A DNA stretch of 64,000 nt from Istiophorus platypterus (Eukaryota > Chordata > Actinopteri > Istiophoriformes > Istiophoridae), in assembly GCA_016859345.1 (NCBI GenBank), contig CM029126.1, positions 2,019,001 to 2,083,000 of the forward strand, read 5' to 3'. The notes under the pieces were generated by a model that saw only the letters and a list, made by a program, of their open reading frames with translations, did no database searches and was not told the DNA's origin. A program made the position numbers and the translations under genes. The first letter of the stretch is position 1; every line of letters begins with the position of its first letter. Shown piece after piece: positions 10,100 through 21,905 of the stretch.

Positions 10100-10350
10100 C
10101 ACACTCACGGCGGCCTCGGCCAAAATCCAAAAATACCTTCAAGGCATCAGTCTGGATTCTTTCTCTTTTCCTCTCCACCATTTAAACAAAACCCCGTCAG
10201 GCTTCGCCATTGGCCAAGACGCGCCTGACGTCAACGCGATCCGGCGCCTCTAATTGGAAATAATTCACGCGAGGGTCCAGAGCTGATTAGCAAGAAATTA
10301 ATTCCTCTTATGAGTCTCGCTGGCTGTCACCTGATTTAGAACCACGTGGG
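10100..10350 (-). promoter_or_regulatory. CRE plus inverted CCAAT module, possible pri-miR-9 promoter element
   Basis: A perfect CRE palindrome TGACGTCA (10226-10233) lies 12 bp from an inverted CCAAT box (ATTGG, 10209-10213). Around them are CpG-rich sequence and TCTAATTGGAAATAATTC and GATTAGC motifs. CREB control of a miR-9 gene is described in mammals. The module lies about 2.6 kb upstream of the hairpin on the minus strand. That it is the promoter is inference. Confidence 0.45.
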
Positions 10351-10573
10351 GAAATCGGGGTGAAAACCTTTCATTTTATTGTCGCCTTCTGTGACCTGGG
10401 TTTGAGCTCTCGGGTCAGAACGCTGCGTTTTCTACGGCGGCGAGAGGCGATTACGCACGTATTGGTTTTTACGCACGACCGCACGCGTTGGAGCCGCAGT
10501 TTTAGAGGTGCGTTTGTGGGACGCACCTGGGCGAAAGTGGCGCGCTGAGGTGACAGAGCAGGCCCCGTTCACA
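10351..10573. other. CpG-rich unique sequence
   Basis: Contains many CpG and ACGCAC steps. No gene is recognised. Confidence 0.4.
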
Positions 10574-10579
10574 GACACA

Positions 10580-10613
<34 letters not shown>

Positions 10614-10634
10614 TCAAACCAGTGTGACTGTGAG

Positions 10635-10669
<35 letters not shown>
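10574..10669. repeat. compound (CT)n(CA)n ... (GT)n microsatellite
   Basis: CT then CA run at 10578-10613, then after 22 bp a GT run at 10636-10669. CA and GT on the same strand can fold back on each other. Confidence 0.95.
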
Positions 10670-10672
<3 letters not shown>

Positions 10673-11303
10673 CTGATTAACTGAGAATGACGGTTTGCAG
10701 AAAATCACGGAATTAATTTTTCACGCGTCCTGAGTGAATTGAAAACTAAAGCTGCTGAACGCCCCGGATATTGTGTGAATTTTGCAAATAACTGCATCAT
10801 TTCTTCTATTGTATAATGTTTGGCTTGTGCCTGTTATATTCGTGTTTAGATCTTAACTCAAGTTATCTTTTTTTAACATATTCTAAACAATAATTTACCA
10901 TAAAATTATAATTAAAATGTATAACTTTAATATAACTTCATAACAAAGTGTCTCTGACTACATAACATCATATTCCATGTAGTTATTATTTCTCCAAGCA
11001 TGATACATTATTCCATCCTGGCTACGGAAGCCCGTGTGTGGTGTGGGTGACGGCGGGAGCCGGTGGCCCACATTACCTACGGTGAGCCACGTGCTGTGAG
11101 GCCGCTGAACGTGTCTCTCCAGGGGATCCCTGGAGAAGAAAAGAGGCGGTGGTTTTACTCTTCAGTTGGATTATGGCGCGGAGGAGCCGGGGCCGCTCCG
11201 GTTTTACGCGCGGCAGCTCCCGTTCAAACAGTAACGACAGTCTCTTTTTCATCAAAGACAGTGGAGACGGGCGTGAGAAGGCTCAGGCCTCAGCCTCGGA
11301 CCG
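10670..11303. other. AT-rich then CpG-rich spacer
   Basis: 10770-11000 is AT-rich, and 11030-11300 is CpG-rich. No exon or repeat is recognised. Confidence 0.45.
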
Positions 11304-11343
11304 CGGGACGCCGGGACGCCGGGACGCTGGGACGCTGGGACGG
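11304..11343 (+). repeat. 9-bp tandem repeat, about 4 copies
   Basis: Unit GGGACGCCG with a CTG variant in later copies, inside a CpG-rich stretch. Confidence 0.85.
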
Positions 11344-12683
11344 AAACGCGGCGCCGGCGACCTGCGCTGTGTCTGGTACGTAGCGAACACACGGTCGCGC
11401 TGCAGAACCCCCTCTGGAAGAGCTGCAACGGAGGAAAACACAACTTTGTCCCCGCACGTGTGTGTGTTCCACTTGAATAAATAAATAGGCAAAAGCCCTA
11501 AAATGGCACAACCCCAAATTTGTCCTAAATTCCAGATTTTCATCATTAATCTGAATCTCAAGGTTTTTTTTTCTTCTCTTCACCCCCCCCCCCACACACA
11601 CACCACAGTCATTACCCTCCCTGCACATACACGCACACATTAATTATCTCCTGTTCGTCGTGTGAAACGTTGCATAATCGCAGTTTTTTCTTTCTTTTTT
11701 AAAAAGAATTGTTTGCCTCACGCTCGCCCCCCCCTTCCTCACAGCTCTACAGCCTCAGTTTTCCTTCGGGGGTTCGCACACGTGATCTCGGCGCAGGCCT
11801 CCGTACCCGGCGCACACGTGTGGGCTGGATATTTGGCCTTGTGATCCCTTTATCCGCCAGCTATGGGTGTGAACGCCGCCACTTTTGTCTTATTACGCAT
11901 GCATTGCGGGCCGTCCGCCGGTAATCCTCATATCTGAGCCACATGGCCGAGTCCTGCAAGAGCTTAATTTGTGGAGGGGGGGGGGGGGTAGGGAGAGGGA
12001 AATGTTTTTCCTCTCCTATTTTTTTTGGTTCCCAGACCGTGATGGTGTCAGACTGGGTGGGTTTCGGTGCCATATGTTGCCCGCCTCCGCCGCCGCGGCG
12101 AAAGCCGTAAGCCGGAGAAGTGACCCCCGGAGGATGCGGGGCGAGGGAACGAAAACGCGGGCTGGAGGCGCCTTTCTGGCCCTTTGTGGCTCACCCGTGA
12201 GTGGCGCATACGAAGCCTGTGCAGGATGCGTCATCGAGGCTATGGGAAAAAGGAGTTCTGCCTCAAAAACCCCCGCGTCTAATTGCGCGTCTTTTACCCG
12301 GAGAGGGCACGTCTGTTCCCACATGTTCATCCGTGACCTTTCGCTGGACCCGGCCTCTGTCCCACACACGAAATTAATAAGAAATCAGCGAGAATTATCT
12401 CTCTGGAGCCTCGGGCGCATTTCGCAAATAGAGCAACAAATGAAAGAGAAAAATAATCATATTTTTATGCTGAACCATACGTTTCCATCCTGCAACGGCT
12501 CCGTGCAGCTTCCATCCTGACAGAAATACCCCCCCCCACACACACACACACACTTTCCACTTCCCGGCGCATCGGGGCAGAAACAGACAGAAAACGGGAG
12601 ACGATATTAAATTTAAGAGCTGAAAGAAAATCTAAATCACCCATCGCCCTTTTTTGCCGTTTTCGCCGTTGCCACATCCAGGC

Positions 12684-12685
<2 letters not shown>
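11344..12685. promoter_or_regulatory. CpG-rich upstream domain of mir-9
   Basis: 11750-12480 is CpG-rich with TTATTACGCATGC (11889), GGTAATCC (11920) and CTTAATTTG motifs. Poly-C (11582) and poly-G (11979) runs and a CA run (12539-12553) interrupt it. A 200-codon plus-strand open frame crosses it but shows no domain and is attributed to CpG richness. The domain may hold start sites of the primary miR-9 transcript. Confidence 0.35.
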
Positions 12686-12726
<41 letters not shown>

Positions 12727-12734
12727 ACACACAC
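12686..12734. repeat. (CA)n microsatellite
   Basis: About 24 CA units with one TCAC interruption. Confidence 0.95.
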
Positions 12735-12938
12735 GCACCCCCCTCCCCTCCCATCTCCACCACCCGCTCCGCTGTGTGTGTGTGCAGGTCGGCGCGACGT
12801 GCACCAGCGCGGATGCAAACGCGCTCTCCTTCCGTTATTATTTCAAGCCAATTTTTCCGCACCTGCCTTCGCCTCTTATAACCCCCCCATCACCACCACC
12901 ACTTTCACCACACCCCAGCCTTGAAGAAAAACACGGGT

Positions 12939-12943
<5 letters not shown>

Positions 12944-12993
<50 letters not shown>

Positions 12994-13038
12994 CATATAT
13001 ATATGTATATATATACATGTATATATATATGTATACAC
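12944..13038. repeat. (AT)n microsatellite with TACATG interruptions
   Basis: About 23 perfect TA units, then degenerate ATATGTATAT units. Self-complementary, so able to extrude a cruciform. Confidence 0.95.
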
Positions 13039-13864
13039 GCATATTTTCATACTCACGCCGTCGCCGTGCCGGTCGCTGCGGCGTCGCCTCGTCCGCTCCC
13101 CTCAGAACCGAGCCGAGGAGCGGGCGGCTCGGGGGACGGGGACCGACTGAGCCGCCGGAGGCTGGACCGCGCGGTCTTCATGGCTGCGGCTGCTGGTGAC
13201 GTCTCCCTGGCTCCGTCCATTCAGCTTCCCTCGGACGGGTTTTCCCCCTGTTTTATTATCGTCCCCATTATTTCCCGCGGAGGTGGATCTCGACGCACCC
13301 CCACCCCCATCCCTCTTACCCCACTACCCCCGCCCCTCCACGAACGCACACACACCACCGCCTCCACGACCACCACCACCAACACGGACACCACCTCCTC
13401 CTCCTGCCCGCGCCGCCGCTCGCACTCGCCATTCCTCGCGTCAGATGCAATATGAACTAAGACATGCCTGCCTCTAAAAACATATATCGCCCCCAAGGCC
13501 CTCCCCCTTTTATGACACGATGCAGGTTCTGTATTTGTCTCCACCCTCTTAAAAAAAAATGAAAGCCGATGTGATTGTTAATAAGCTCGGACGTTCCGTG
13601 CTCTCGCGGGGGATCAGGAATCTGGGAACCAAAGTATCTGGATTCACATTTGATTTCTTCTTCTGATTTTTTTTCTTCTCCTTCTTTTTTTTCTTTTTTA
13701 TTGCTTTTTTGATAAAACTAAAAACAGAATCATCCAGATGTCGCCGTCCATCCTCATGTAGCATAAAACCGAGCGGCCAGGTTCATGATTTAATCCCCCA
13801 ATTACGCATAAAACGGGCAACGCAGGCGCCTCCACACGCGTAGCATCGTCTCTGCCGCCTCTCT
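13039..13864. promoter_or_regulatory. CpG-rich block and candidate conserved element
   Basis: 13050-13440 is strongly CpG-rich, with CCACCAC and CCTCCTCC runs. 13440-13510 and 13740-13850 are unique with TGATTTAATCCCCC and CCAATTACGC motifs. It is a candidate minus-strand promoter region about 5.5-6 kb upstream of mir-9. No coding domain. Confidence 0.35.
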
Positions 13865-13865
13865 T

Positions 13866-13898
<33 letters not shown>

Positions 13899-13905
13899 TG
13901 TGTGT
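13865..13905. repeat. (GC)n(GT)n alternating purine-pyrimidine repeat
   Basis: A run of CG followed by a longer run of TG, 41 bp in all with strict purine-pyrimidine alternation. CG/TG alternation is the best-known Z-DNA-forming sequence, here next to a CpG-rich block. Confidence 0.9.
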
Positions 13906-14579
13906 TCGGGACTTTCACGTATCAAGTGTGCGGGTTTTGGCCCATTTGGGATTATTAAAAAAAAAAAAATTCCGTGTAATCTCGTCTGGCTACTACTATT
14001 CGTTTGCCCCCGGCGGAGAGCGCGGCCTTCGCTCATGCGCCTGGATCAAGTGCGCACATCCACTGTCCCCATTGTCCGCGTCTTTGATACAGAGGAGTCC
14101 AGGAATGTGACCGGGGGGGTGGTGGTGGGGGGGGGGGGTGAGGACCGTGCAAATCAGCTTTTTTTTTACCGTCACCGCCGAGCCCGGGGCCCGCAGACGA
14201 GGGCCAAGAAAAGGGGTCTGGGTCGCTCGATTATCATAATAATCAGATCGCGGGGATAAAAATCTCCTTTGAATAAATTACCGGTTCAATAGGAGGCGCG
14301 ACTGCCAAAGAGACAACTTTGTCAGCCCCTGGGTTTGTTGTCGGGGGTTTCTCTCTGCCTACCAATGTCCAATGCCCCCCACCCCCTCTCTTTTCTCTTT
14401 CTCTCTGAATTTTGGACGCCTTCCTGGAGATCAGGCTCTAAATACGGCTACTGTTTCTCTCCTCCCCTCCTCTCGCGCCCCGCGCCGATGCCTGGTTACC
14501 GAGTCCGCGCGGGCAGGCAGGCGGGCGGGCAGGCCTCGTGCTCCCCTTGGGAAAGCGAAGTGGTCGGTGGTGGCTAATG
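13906..14579. other. CpG-rich unique sequence with poly-A, poly-G and poly-T runs
   Basis: A run near 13958, G run near 14133, T run near 14158. 14260-14340 is unique and regulatory-looking. (GGCA)n-like short repeats lie near 14510-14535. No exon is supported. Confidence 0.4.
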
Positions 14580-14890
14580 GGCTAAGGACCGGGCACAATG
14601 GGCTGGGTGCACCATCCAGCCAACCCCCCACTCCATCCTCCCCTCCTCCTCACCCCCATCACTTCTCCTCCTCCTCCTCCTCCCTCTTATTCTGCATGGG
14701 AACCCGGGCACCAAGGTGGACCAGGGGCAGTTCAGCATTGCGGTGGCACATCCCGGGTTCATTAGTACTCATCAGGCCATTCCTGCATTTACATCCCCCT
14801 CCTCCCCCCTCACACTCCCTCCACCCCCCACTCCCTCGTCCAAAGGCCTGAGTTTTAGATCCGGCTCTGAAGGAACGTATGTCTAAAGGG
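14580..14890. promoter_or_regulatory. candidate conserved element with an open plus-strand frame
   Basis: 14690-14795 is high-complexity sequence. In the frame starting at 14695 it reads HGNPGTKVDQGQFSIAVAHP and stays open to a TAA at 14884. There is no acceptor AG directly before it and the neighbouring CTCC repeats continue the frame. I therefore treat it as non-coding and note the possibility. Confidence 0.3.
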
Positions 14891-17800
14891 AGGCTGTTTT
14901 CTGGGTTGGAGCCGGTTCAGGACCCACTGACCTTTTAAGGCTGCAGAAGGAGGATCTGGCCCATAACTGCGAACTGGAGAATCTTTCCAGGAAGCACCGG
15001 TGACTGCAGCAACTTGAACAACGGGGTCTGTAACTGTAATTTTAAGTAGAGCTGCCTCCAGATGAACTCAACTATTTAATAATACAACTACAACCATAAC
15101 TAAAACTACAAATATGTACAAAACTTCAATTGCAATATCGTTTTACTTAAAGTGTAATTACTGTAACTATCAGGTGCAGAAGTTTTAACCTCCTTTACTC
15201 AAATGAGATAATAAAAAAAAACAAATATAAAACGGCTCCACCACAAGAAAATGTAAACATAATATTTCACACTGCAGTTTATGAAGGTGCAGCTACTGTT
15301 TCCCATCATCATCTACTATATTCGATACTTTAACCTTTAATATTTCATCCCGTTCTGCATGAAAAATCCTAAATCTGCAAAGTTACCATGGCTGTTGGGT
15401 AGAAATATAAAGTTTAAAAAAAAAAAGACAGGAATGCTGAAGTGAAGCAGATCAGAATTGGTCCTGAGAACAGTTTTGGCTAAAAGTTCTCAGTTTCCAC
15501 CTTTTATTGCATCATCTCTGACCTTAACTGCTGTAGAACTGTGGCCTGAGGTGAAACAAACCATCCCATCATCCCTTAGTATCAGAATTATAGTAGCACT
15601 ACTAGAAGAAAATACTATTTTGATACTGGATTAATCCTTAAAGTTATTTTCAAGCAGACATGTCAAACACTGGATGGTTCACCGTCCTCCAACGTGACGC
15701 TTTACCCGTTCTCTTGGTCTCAGTTGATGGCGAACTGAACGGACAGTCAGTTGGGACAAGGTGGGAAATTTGAGGTCGTCTCTTTGGGCTCGGGAAAGTT
15801 TCAACATCAACCTTTTTCACTGTTTTCGAACAGTTTAGAAAAAAACTCAAAAACGATGAGTTGGTGGCCAGAGACAGTGATCGCCACGGTAGTCACCGAT
15901 GACAAATAAATGCCAGGTGCTGTCGCAACTGTTGCTGTAGCACTAAAACACATGCAGGAAGCCTGACTGTCAATGTGCAGGTATGAGCCGTGCGCTCGGC
16001 TGATCGAGTCCTGCAGCTACAGACGGGACATGGTCTCGGTGAAATGTGCAGGGTTTGGTCAGAATCTCCGGTCGGATCATTATCGGTCCACGGTTCTGTT
16101 AGAGTATGTGTGTGTATGATTCGTTGGTCAGATTCTAGATTCTGCAGGAACAACTTTGGGGGGGGGGGCAGCATCTCCATAGCCGACATGGGAGACAAAC
16201 ATCGGCGTTGGCCAGAGCCATAATGAGTTCATGACCCAGATATGCGAGATTCTGCAACTTATTTTTCTCACTGTCTCATAAAACCTGCGGATATTTAACA
16301 CACGTTTAACATGTCACTGAAAATATATTGATCCACTGAAATCAACACTCTTAATCAAAGAGGCCAAAACTCCCAAAAGTAGATTTATCTCCCATTCGCA
16401 GCCATAACCAGAGACACTACATTCAATCCTGTCTTTGATCCACTGCTGGCACTGTTTAAGTTGCAGGTACAGATCAAGAGTTTCCTCCTTTGGCTTGAAA
16501 ATGGTCAAAAAAATCATCTTAAACATTTGTACTGAGCTATGTTTCATTAAGACAAAAGGAAACATAAGCGCAGTCGTCCTGGGTGACACAGAAAATACCA
16601 ACAACTGACAATTAAAATAAAAGCCAATGCAACTTCAGGCTTAGATAAGATGAGAGAGTTTGAAAGTCACACGGGTCAGAGAGAGTTTTAACATTATAAC
16701 AGTCATTATAATATCAACTGGAGAAAGTCTGAACTGGGTTGCACCAGACTTTCCTCGTTATTTTGGCCGCCATCTGTTCAAATACTCAAAAATCACAAAA
16801 GCTAAAATCTCTATTTTATAACCATACATATAACTAGAGTATTCACATATAATATCATCTAGCGGAGGAGTTTCTCTGAAATTCAAAATGAATATTTTGT
16901 GGGGGTTTTTCTGAGTAAGGAAACTGTGACAATTCAGTTTTTTTTCTTAGGTTTTTTTTTTGCAGACATTGTAGACACGAACAACCCGAGAGCAGAAAAA
17001 CCAAACCGACTCAGATTCAGGACCAACGGAGTTTTCACGCTATGGTTCTGTTCACACTCGGACCTCAGGCCACCATGTCTCCAAAGCAGCCCCCCACACA
17101 CACACACACACCACACACACAACCCTTCTACCGAGCTGGCAAACCCCGGTTCAACCGGTTCGGCCGCTGACCAGCATGTAAAGTAAATTCCATGAATAGG
17201 GACCTGGAGCCAAAGGCGGAAATAAAAGGGACTCGACGGTGCAGAGACGAAGAGAGAAAAGAGCAGAAAATGTTTCAGGTCTTGGAGACTAAAAGGCCTT
17301 TTTCATGCCTTTTTGGGGGTTTGTTGTGAGAGTTTCTCTTTTTTTCCCTGCAAGTTGATCTCCAGAGATTTGATGCATCTCTGTGACTATTCAGTCTCAT
17401 TTGTCGAAACTCACATTTTTATTCAAGGTCGTTCACATATTTTGAAAAATCTGCAGTTTGGGAATTGACATTGGTTTGTTATGTTTTTCTGGTAAATGAC
17501 TGGCGGAGGTTTTGTACAGAGTTTCACTGAAATCGATATAAATACACCAATATGAACCAGAATTTTATCATCTCTAGGTTTTTTTAAAAAATGGCAGATT
17601 TTAAAAGCCGACAGGTCAAATTTCCTGTGACATCTGACTCTCCCTCTCATGATACCACACCTGCTGTGTGATGAATATACATCCAGATATCCTCTGGAAG
17701 ACTCTGCGCTGCCGCCGTCTCTTCTAACTGGGATATAAGGGTCTTTTGCTGGGGATTCAGGACCCGGAACCTTCCGCTCACCTGGACCCTCACACCATCC

Positions 17801-18234
17801 GAGGAACACGGGTCAGGTCGGAACCGACTGAGGCGTCCTTTTTCTCAGCGTCGTCCGGACGCTTCCCTGAGATCTTCTGAATTAAATTTGTTTGTAGGTT
17901 CGATCCTCTCTGAGATGGCACGGGCGTGGATGGGGCCTGAGTTTTTTATTGGCTCGTATAAAACAGGTGAGCAGAGGTCAGAGGCCTTTCGCACGGTCTC
18001 ATCTCTGTCTTGCGTTAGATCCGCTCATCTTAAAACGTTACTCAGGGTGACCGGTTCTACACAGAACAAGTGGAGAAGCGGAGAAAGGAACACTGAAAAA
18101 CATCAACCGCCGAGTCCACGGTCACATCGACATCAATCCGTCCTCCTGCTACCTGTTGTGCGGCGGCACAGGTGGACCACCCGCAGCCCCTCCCCTGCTC
18201 CACGTCTCTGGGCCGTAGCATCCCGGTGTAACAT
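14891..18234. other. AT-richer intergenic sequence, nothing recognised
   Basis: Neutral-looking sequence with short CA run (17096-17119), G run (16158) and poly-A/T patches. A TATA-like GGAAATAAAAGG lies near 17218 without other promoter signs. No exon, RNA gene or known repeat is seen. Confidence 0.45.
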
Positions 18235-18293
18235 CCCAGTACACCCCCAGTACACCCCCCCACAACCCCCAGCACACCCCCAGTAAACCCAGT
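18235..18293 (+). repeat. short degenerate minisatellite (CAGTACACCCC)
   Basis: About five imperfect copies of an 11-16 bp CCCCCAG(T/C)ACA unit. Confidence 0.75.
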
Positions 18294-18430
18294 GCCAGAG
18301 ACGTGCTCTGCAACTCAAAGCCCCGGATCTTTTGTCCCTCGAAATCTGCCCATATTGTTTGGAGCTCCGTGGGGGCCAAACAGCCTCCCTGTGCCAAAAC
18401 CAGACAGACTAGCCCCCCCACCACCCTACT

Positions 18431-18469
18431 ACACATACACACACACGCACGCACAGCCACTCACACACA

Positions 18470-18513
<44 letters not shown>
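18431..18513. repeat. (CA)n microsatellite
   Basis: CA repeat with GCAC and TCTC interruptions, pure from about 18475 to 18513. Confidence 0.95.
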
Positions 18514-18514
<1 letters not shown>

Positions 18515-19284
18515 CACTGTCTTTCTAAGCAGATCATTAAGCAGGGACCAGTGGAGAACGATGAGCTGAGACAAAAGAAAAAAAAATACAGAAAACACTG
18601 GGTTTTCATTACTGAGACTTTTGTTTTCTTAATTTTTACTTTAAAATATAAACCTGTTTGCGCTGACATATTAAATCCTGCATAAATATTTATGTCAGGG
18701 GTCCAAAACTTTCTCTTTAAATTTAAAATCCCAGGAGAATAAGAGTTTGGTTCAGTCATTCCAGCCTCTACTCGTCTTTTTTCCTTCCACCTGAATCTAA
18801 AACCCTCCGTTTGCTGCAATTTCACCTTTTTTTTCTTTTAGTTTTTTCCCCCATTTTTCCTGCACGCGTTGCATCCGAGGAAGCTACAGGCTTTGACAGA
18901 TGCCCCCCACCACCACCACCACCTCCACCACCACCAACGACACCAGACTCACCTCCGAACTTAAGATTCTCCTCCTGCATCTTCCTGCATCTCTTAAAAA
19001 CCCAGGGACCCCCCCCCCAAAAAAAAGAACCCCGCGTAAAGGCAGCAGCGGGGCTTCACTGCGGCGCAGAGCAGGAGCATGATAAAAAATCTGTCGATAA
19101 ACGCGGCCTGTAAGAAAAAATGAGAAAGCAGGAAACAAGAGGGGAAAGGTTCCGCTTTTTGTTTTTAAATTTAGGGTGAGGGGTGAGGGCAGAGGGGAGA
19201 GAGGGAGAGAGAGAGAGAGAGAATTGCATCCTGTAAAGCATGCAGCAACAAAAAAACATGGCGGATTGGAAAAATCTCCCACGC
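18514..19284. other. intergenic sequence, nothing recognised
   Basis: Includes (CCA)n near 18906-18936, poly-C/A at 19008-19027 and (GA)n near 19196-19222. Confidence 0.5.
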
Positions 19285-19350
19285 CAGAGTCATTACGCCC
19301 GCAATTAGAAGCTCATTTGCATAAATGCTAATGAGTCAGAAATTCATGTC
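19285..19350. promoter_or_regulatory. compact octamer / homeodomain / AP-1 cluster
   Basis: Within 65 bp are GTCATTACG, GCAATTAGAAG, the inverted octamer ATTTGCAT (19315-19322), GCTAATG and TGAGTCA. Dense, unique, enhancer-like sequence in an otherwise plain region. Confidence 0.4.
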
Positions 19351-19585
19351 GGCGCTGGAGGGAAACGAGGGAATTTTCCCCTTTTTTCCTTTGAAGAGGA
19401 GAGAGGGGATTCACACGGAGGCTCGAGGCCTGAGGAAGAGGCTTTTATTTTCTCAAATGTTGAATTTTTTCATTTTGTTTTGTTTTATTTTATTTATTTT
19501 ACGGACAAATATTAAATCGCGAGGTTTGAATTGAGGATTTACCTGTCAAAATACACATATACACACGCACACACACACGTACACA

Positions 19586-19620
<35 letters not shown>

Positions 19621-20805
19621 AAACTGATCCTGTTCGAGGCTTCATATGGAAAAAATTAAAAATAAATCCGCCATAAATTAAACCAGATTTGAGTGGCGAC
19701 GCGGTTTAAAACCATAAATCACGACCAGCGTTTTACATCATTTACAATTTCTACAGATTTTTTTTGGTTGCATTTATGCAAAAATTGTTTTATGCATTTT
19801 GAATTTTGCAGAAACACTGAAAATTCCTCAGCCTATTAATATCAAACACTCATCACAGCCATGCATCATTTTAATTTACATAATCGGGTCATTAATTCGC
19901 TGCGTGTTTTTTTCTGCATCGCATGTTGTTATGAGCAAAAAACAGATTTTTTTCCAGATTGCTAGAAATATTTCTCATGGTTTTTAAATATAGAGGCAGA
20001 TTTGTTACACAAAGAGGAATCAGCCTGTTTAAATAAAGTTTACCCACCTGATTTAAACCTATATGACATTATAGGATCTGGTTCAAATGAAGGAAACATG
20101 TATATATTTCCCTTTTAAAAGGTGTGTTAGGATTTTTTTGTAACGGTCTGTGGTGATACACATCACCATAGAGATGCTTCTGGTTTTATTTCTTTAACCC
20201 TTTGGTTCCATTTTCTGATGAGTCACCTTCCCTCAAAGGTTTATAAGCTCTGACTAATGTCTTTGTTCAAGCTTATAAATCATTATTTGATGCTCAATAG
20301 ATCCGTTAGAAGCCTTTAATCAAACGCAGCCCTTTTTTTGTTTTGCCACTTTGATAAAAAAAAAAAATCTCTGGCTTGTGTTTTCTGTTTGGTAACGACA
20401 CAGTCATAAACATTTTTAATCCAGCGATAAACATGTTTGGGTTCAACACTTTCAAAAGCCATCAAGTCTGTTCTTATTTTCCTAGATTCTGGTTCTTTAT
20501 CTTTGTTTTTTTCCTCATGAAATAGGTGATTCATCAGAAGTTGTACTTGACGGGTTAAAGATCTGGAAACACAGGTCTCCCCTGGTAGATGAAAACCTGG
20601 ACAAGGGGGATTTTTCACGGTCTGGCAACCCAAAGGTTTTTTTATTAATTGCCTGTAACTGATCTAAAATGTAGTGGTTTGCTGTTTATTACTCATTAAT
20701 AAGTTACAGTGCACGAGTGATATAAATGTTGTTATTAGAAAGTACAACCTTTTTTTTTTTTTTTTTTTTTACAAAGCTGTTATTGTCTGACACTTGTAAT
20801 TTTCA
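19351..20805. other. AT-rich intergenic sequence with CA repeat
   Basis: CA repeat with ACGT interruptions at 19551-19618. 19800-19920 and 20225-20330 are unique AT-rich patches with CATTAATTCGC-type motifs. Poly-T at about 20750-20770 borders the next repeat. One 105-codon minus-strand frame (20316-20633) has no recognised domain. Confidence 0.45.
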
Positions 20806-21385
20806 GTCAGTGGCCACTTTATTAGGAACACCTGTAAAATCCAATACAACAGCTCAGCCACTAATTCTGATTTTTACACAAATAATAATGGTTAATAATG
20901 AGGAGTTTGACTGATGACTAATTTAGCTGTGTCTGTTACTGAGGTTGTAGTTTTTGGTGGTGATGGATGATTCCTATTGGGAGTGTTTGTTTTTGTTTAG
21001 TATCATGGGGGGGGGGGGCGTTAATAAACAGATAAAATCAGTCCAATACAACAGCATCACTGCTACACTCGTGTCGTTACACTCCTGTTGCTACACTCGT
21101 GTCGTTACACTCGTGTCGTTACACTCGTTTCGTTACACTCCTGTTGCTACACTCGTGTCGTTACACTCGTGCTGATACACTCGCGTCACGTCCTGATCGT
21201 GTCACGTCACGTCTCGTGTTTGACCTGTGTGTTGATACGTGTCCTTGTCGCTGATGTTGTGTCTCCGCATCAACGACGTTGTGCGTCTGTGTTGATAAAC
21301 CTGCTGCCGCGTTAGTCTCCTCCTTCACCTGGTTTCAGGTAAAACCTTCAGGACCTGCTGCACCTGGCTACTTCCTCTGCTCCTG
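20806..21385 (+). repeat. decayed interspersed repeat with terminal GTGGCCACTTTATTAGG
   Basis: It begins with CAGTGGCCACTTTATTAGG, a terminal motif I know from widespread vertebrate repeats. It continues with CCAATACAACAGC and ends with TTCACCTGGTTTCAGG-type sequence seen in fish repeats. The family name is uncertain. A 14-bp minisatellite (21065-21190) sits inside, so the element has been interrupted by tandem expansion. Confidence 0.6.
21065..21190 (+). repeat. 14-bp minisatellite, 9 copies
   Basis: Nine units of ACACTCGTGTCGTT with variants ACACTCCTGTTGCT (twice), ACACTCGTTTCGTT and ACACTCGTGCTGAT. The last unit (ACACTCGCGTCACG) is degraded. Period is exactly 14 throughout. Confidence 0.95.
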
Positions 21386-21405
21386 CTTCCTTCATTTTTG
21401 GGGGT

Positions 21406-21410
<5 letters not shown>

Positions 21411-21467
<57 letters not shown>

Positions 21468-21664
21468 GGGGGGGGGTACTGCCTCTGCTGATGAGATGAT
21501 GATATTAATTGCCTAACGCTTTCGCAGCGCTGACATGCGCAGTGGAACCGTTCTTTAAGATCCTGATCCGAGATAGAGGCCTCGCAGGAGGGAGAAGGGG
21601 GGGGGCTGTGTGTGTATTTGCGTGTGTGTGTGTGTGTGTGAGAGACAAAGAGAGAGAGAGAGAG
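21411..21664. repeat. (GT)n microsatellites with G run and (GA)n
   Basis: Pure GT at 21411-21464, G run at 21468-21476, a second GT cluster at 21607-21640 and GA at 21649-21664. 21480-21600 is unique. Confidence 0.95.
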
Positions 21665-21856
21665 GATGTAAACTAATTATAAAATGCTTAAGAAACATGT
21701 AAAATACTTTGAATGAATGAATTTTAAAATGTTTTTATTTCTCAGTTAATTTCAATGAAACGTGATTTTCTGTCGCTCAGTAAAAAAACCTGCAGGTTCG
21801 TGACTTTAGTTGTTGGTGTTTGATTGTTAGAGAGAAAAGATATTTTTAAAAGGGGA

Positions 21857-21858
<2 letters not shown>

Positions 21859-21902
<44 letters not shown>
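21859..21902. repeat. (AT)n microsatellite
   Basis: About 22 perfect AT units. Confidence 0.95.

Positions 21903-21905
<3 letters not shown>

Noticed and set aside
11885..12520. 211-codon plus-strand frame
   Set aside because: CpG-rich sequence with few stops; no splice context or domain, and its end reads AT-rich intergenic DNA.
14720..14750. REST (RE1) site from GTTCAGCATTGCGGTGG
   Set aside because: Only the first seven bases fit the left half; the right half does not match.
20316..20633. 105-codon minus-strand frame with mixed residues
   Set aside because: Looks somewhat protein-like, but no domain, splice site or repeat family could be named.
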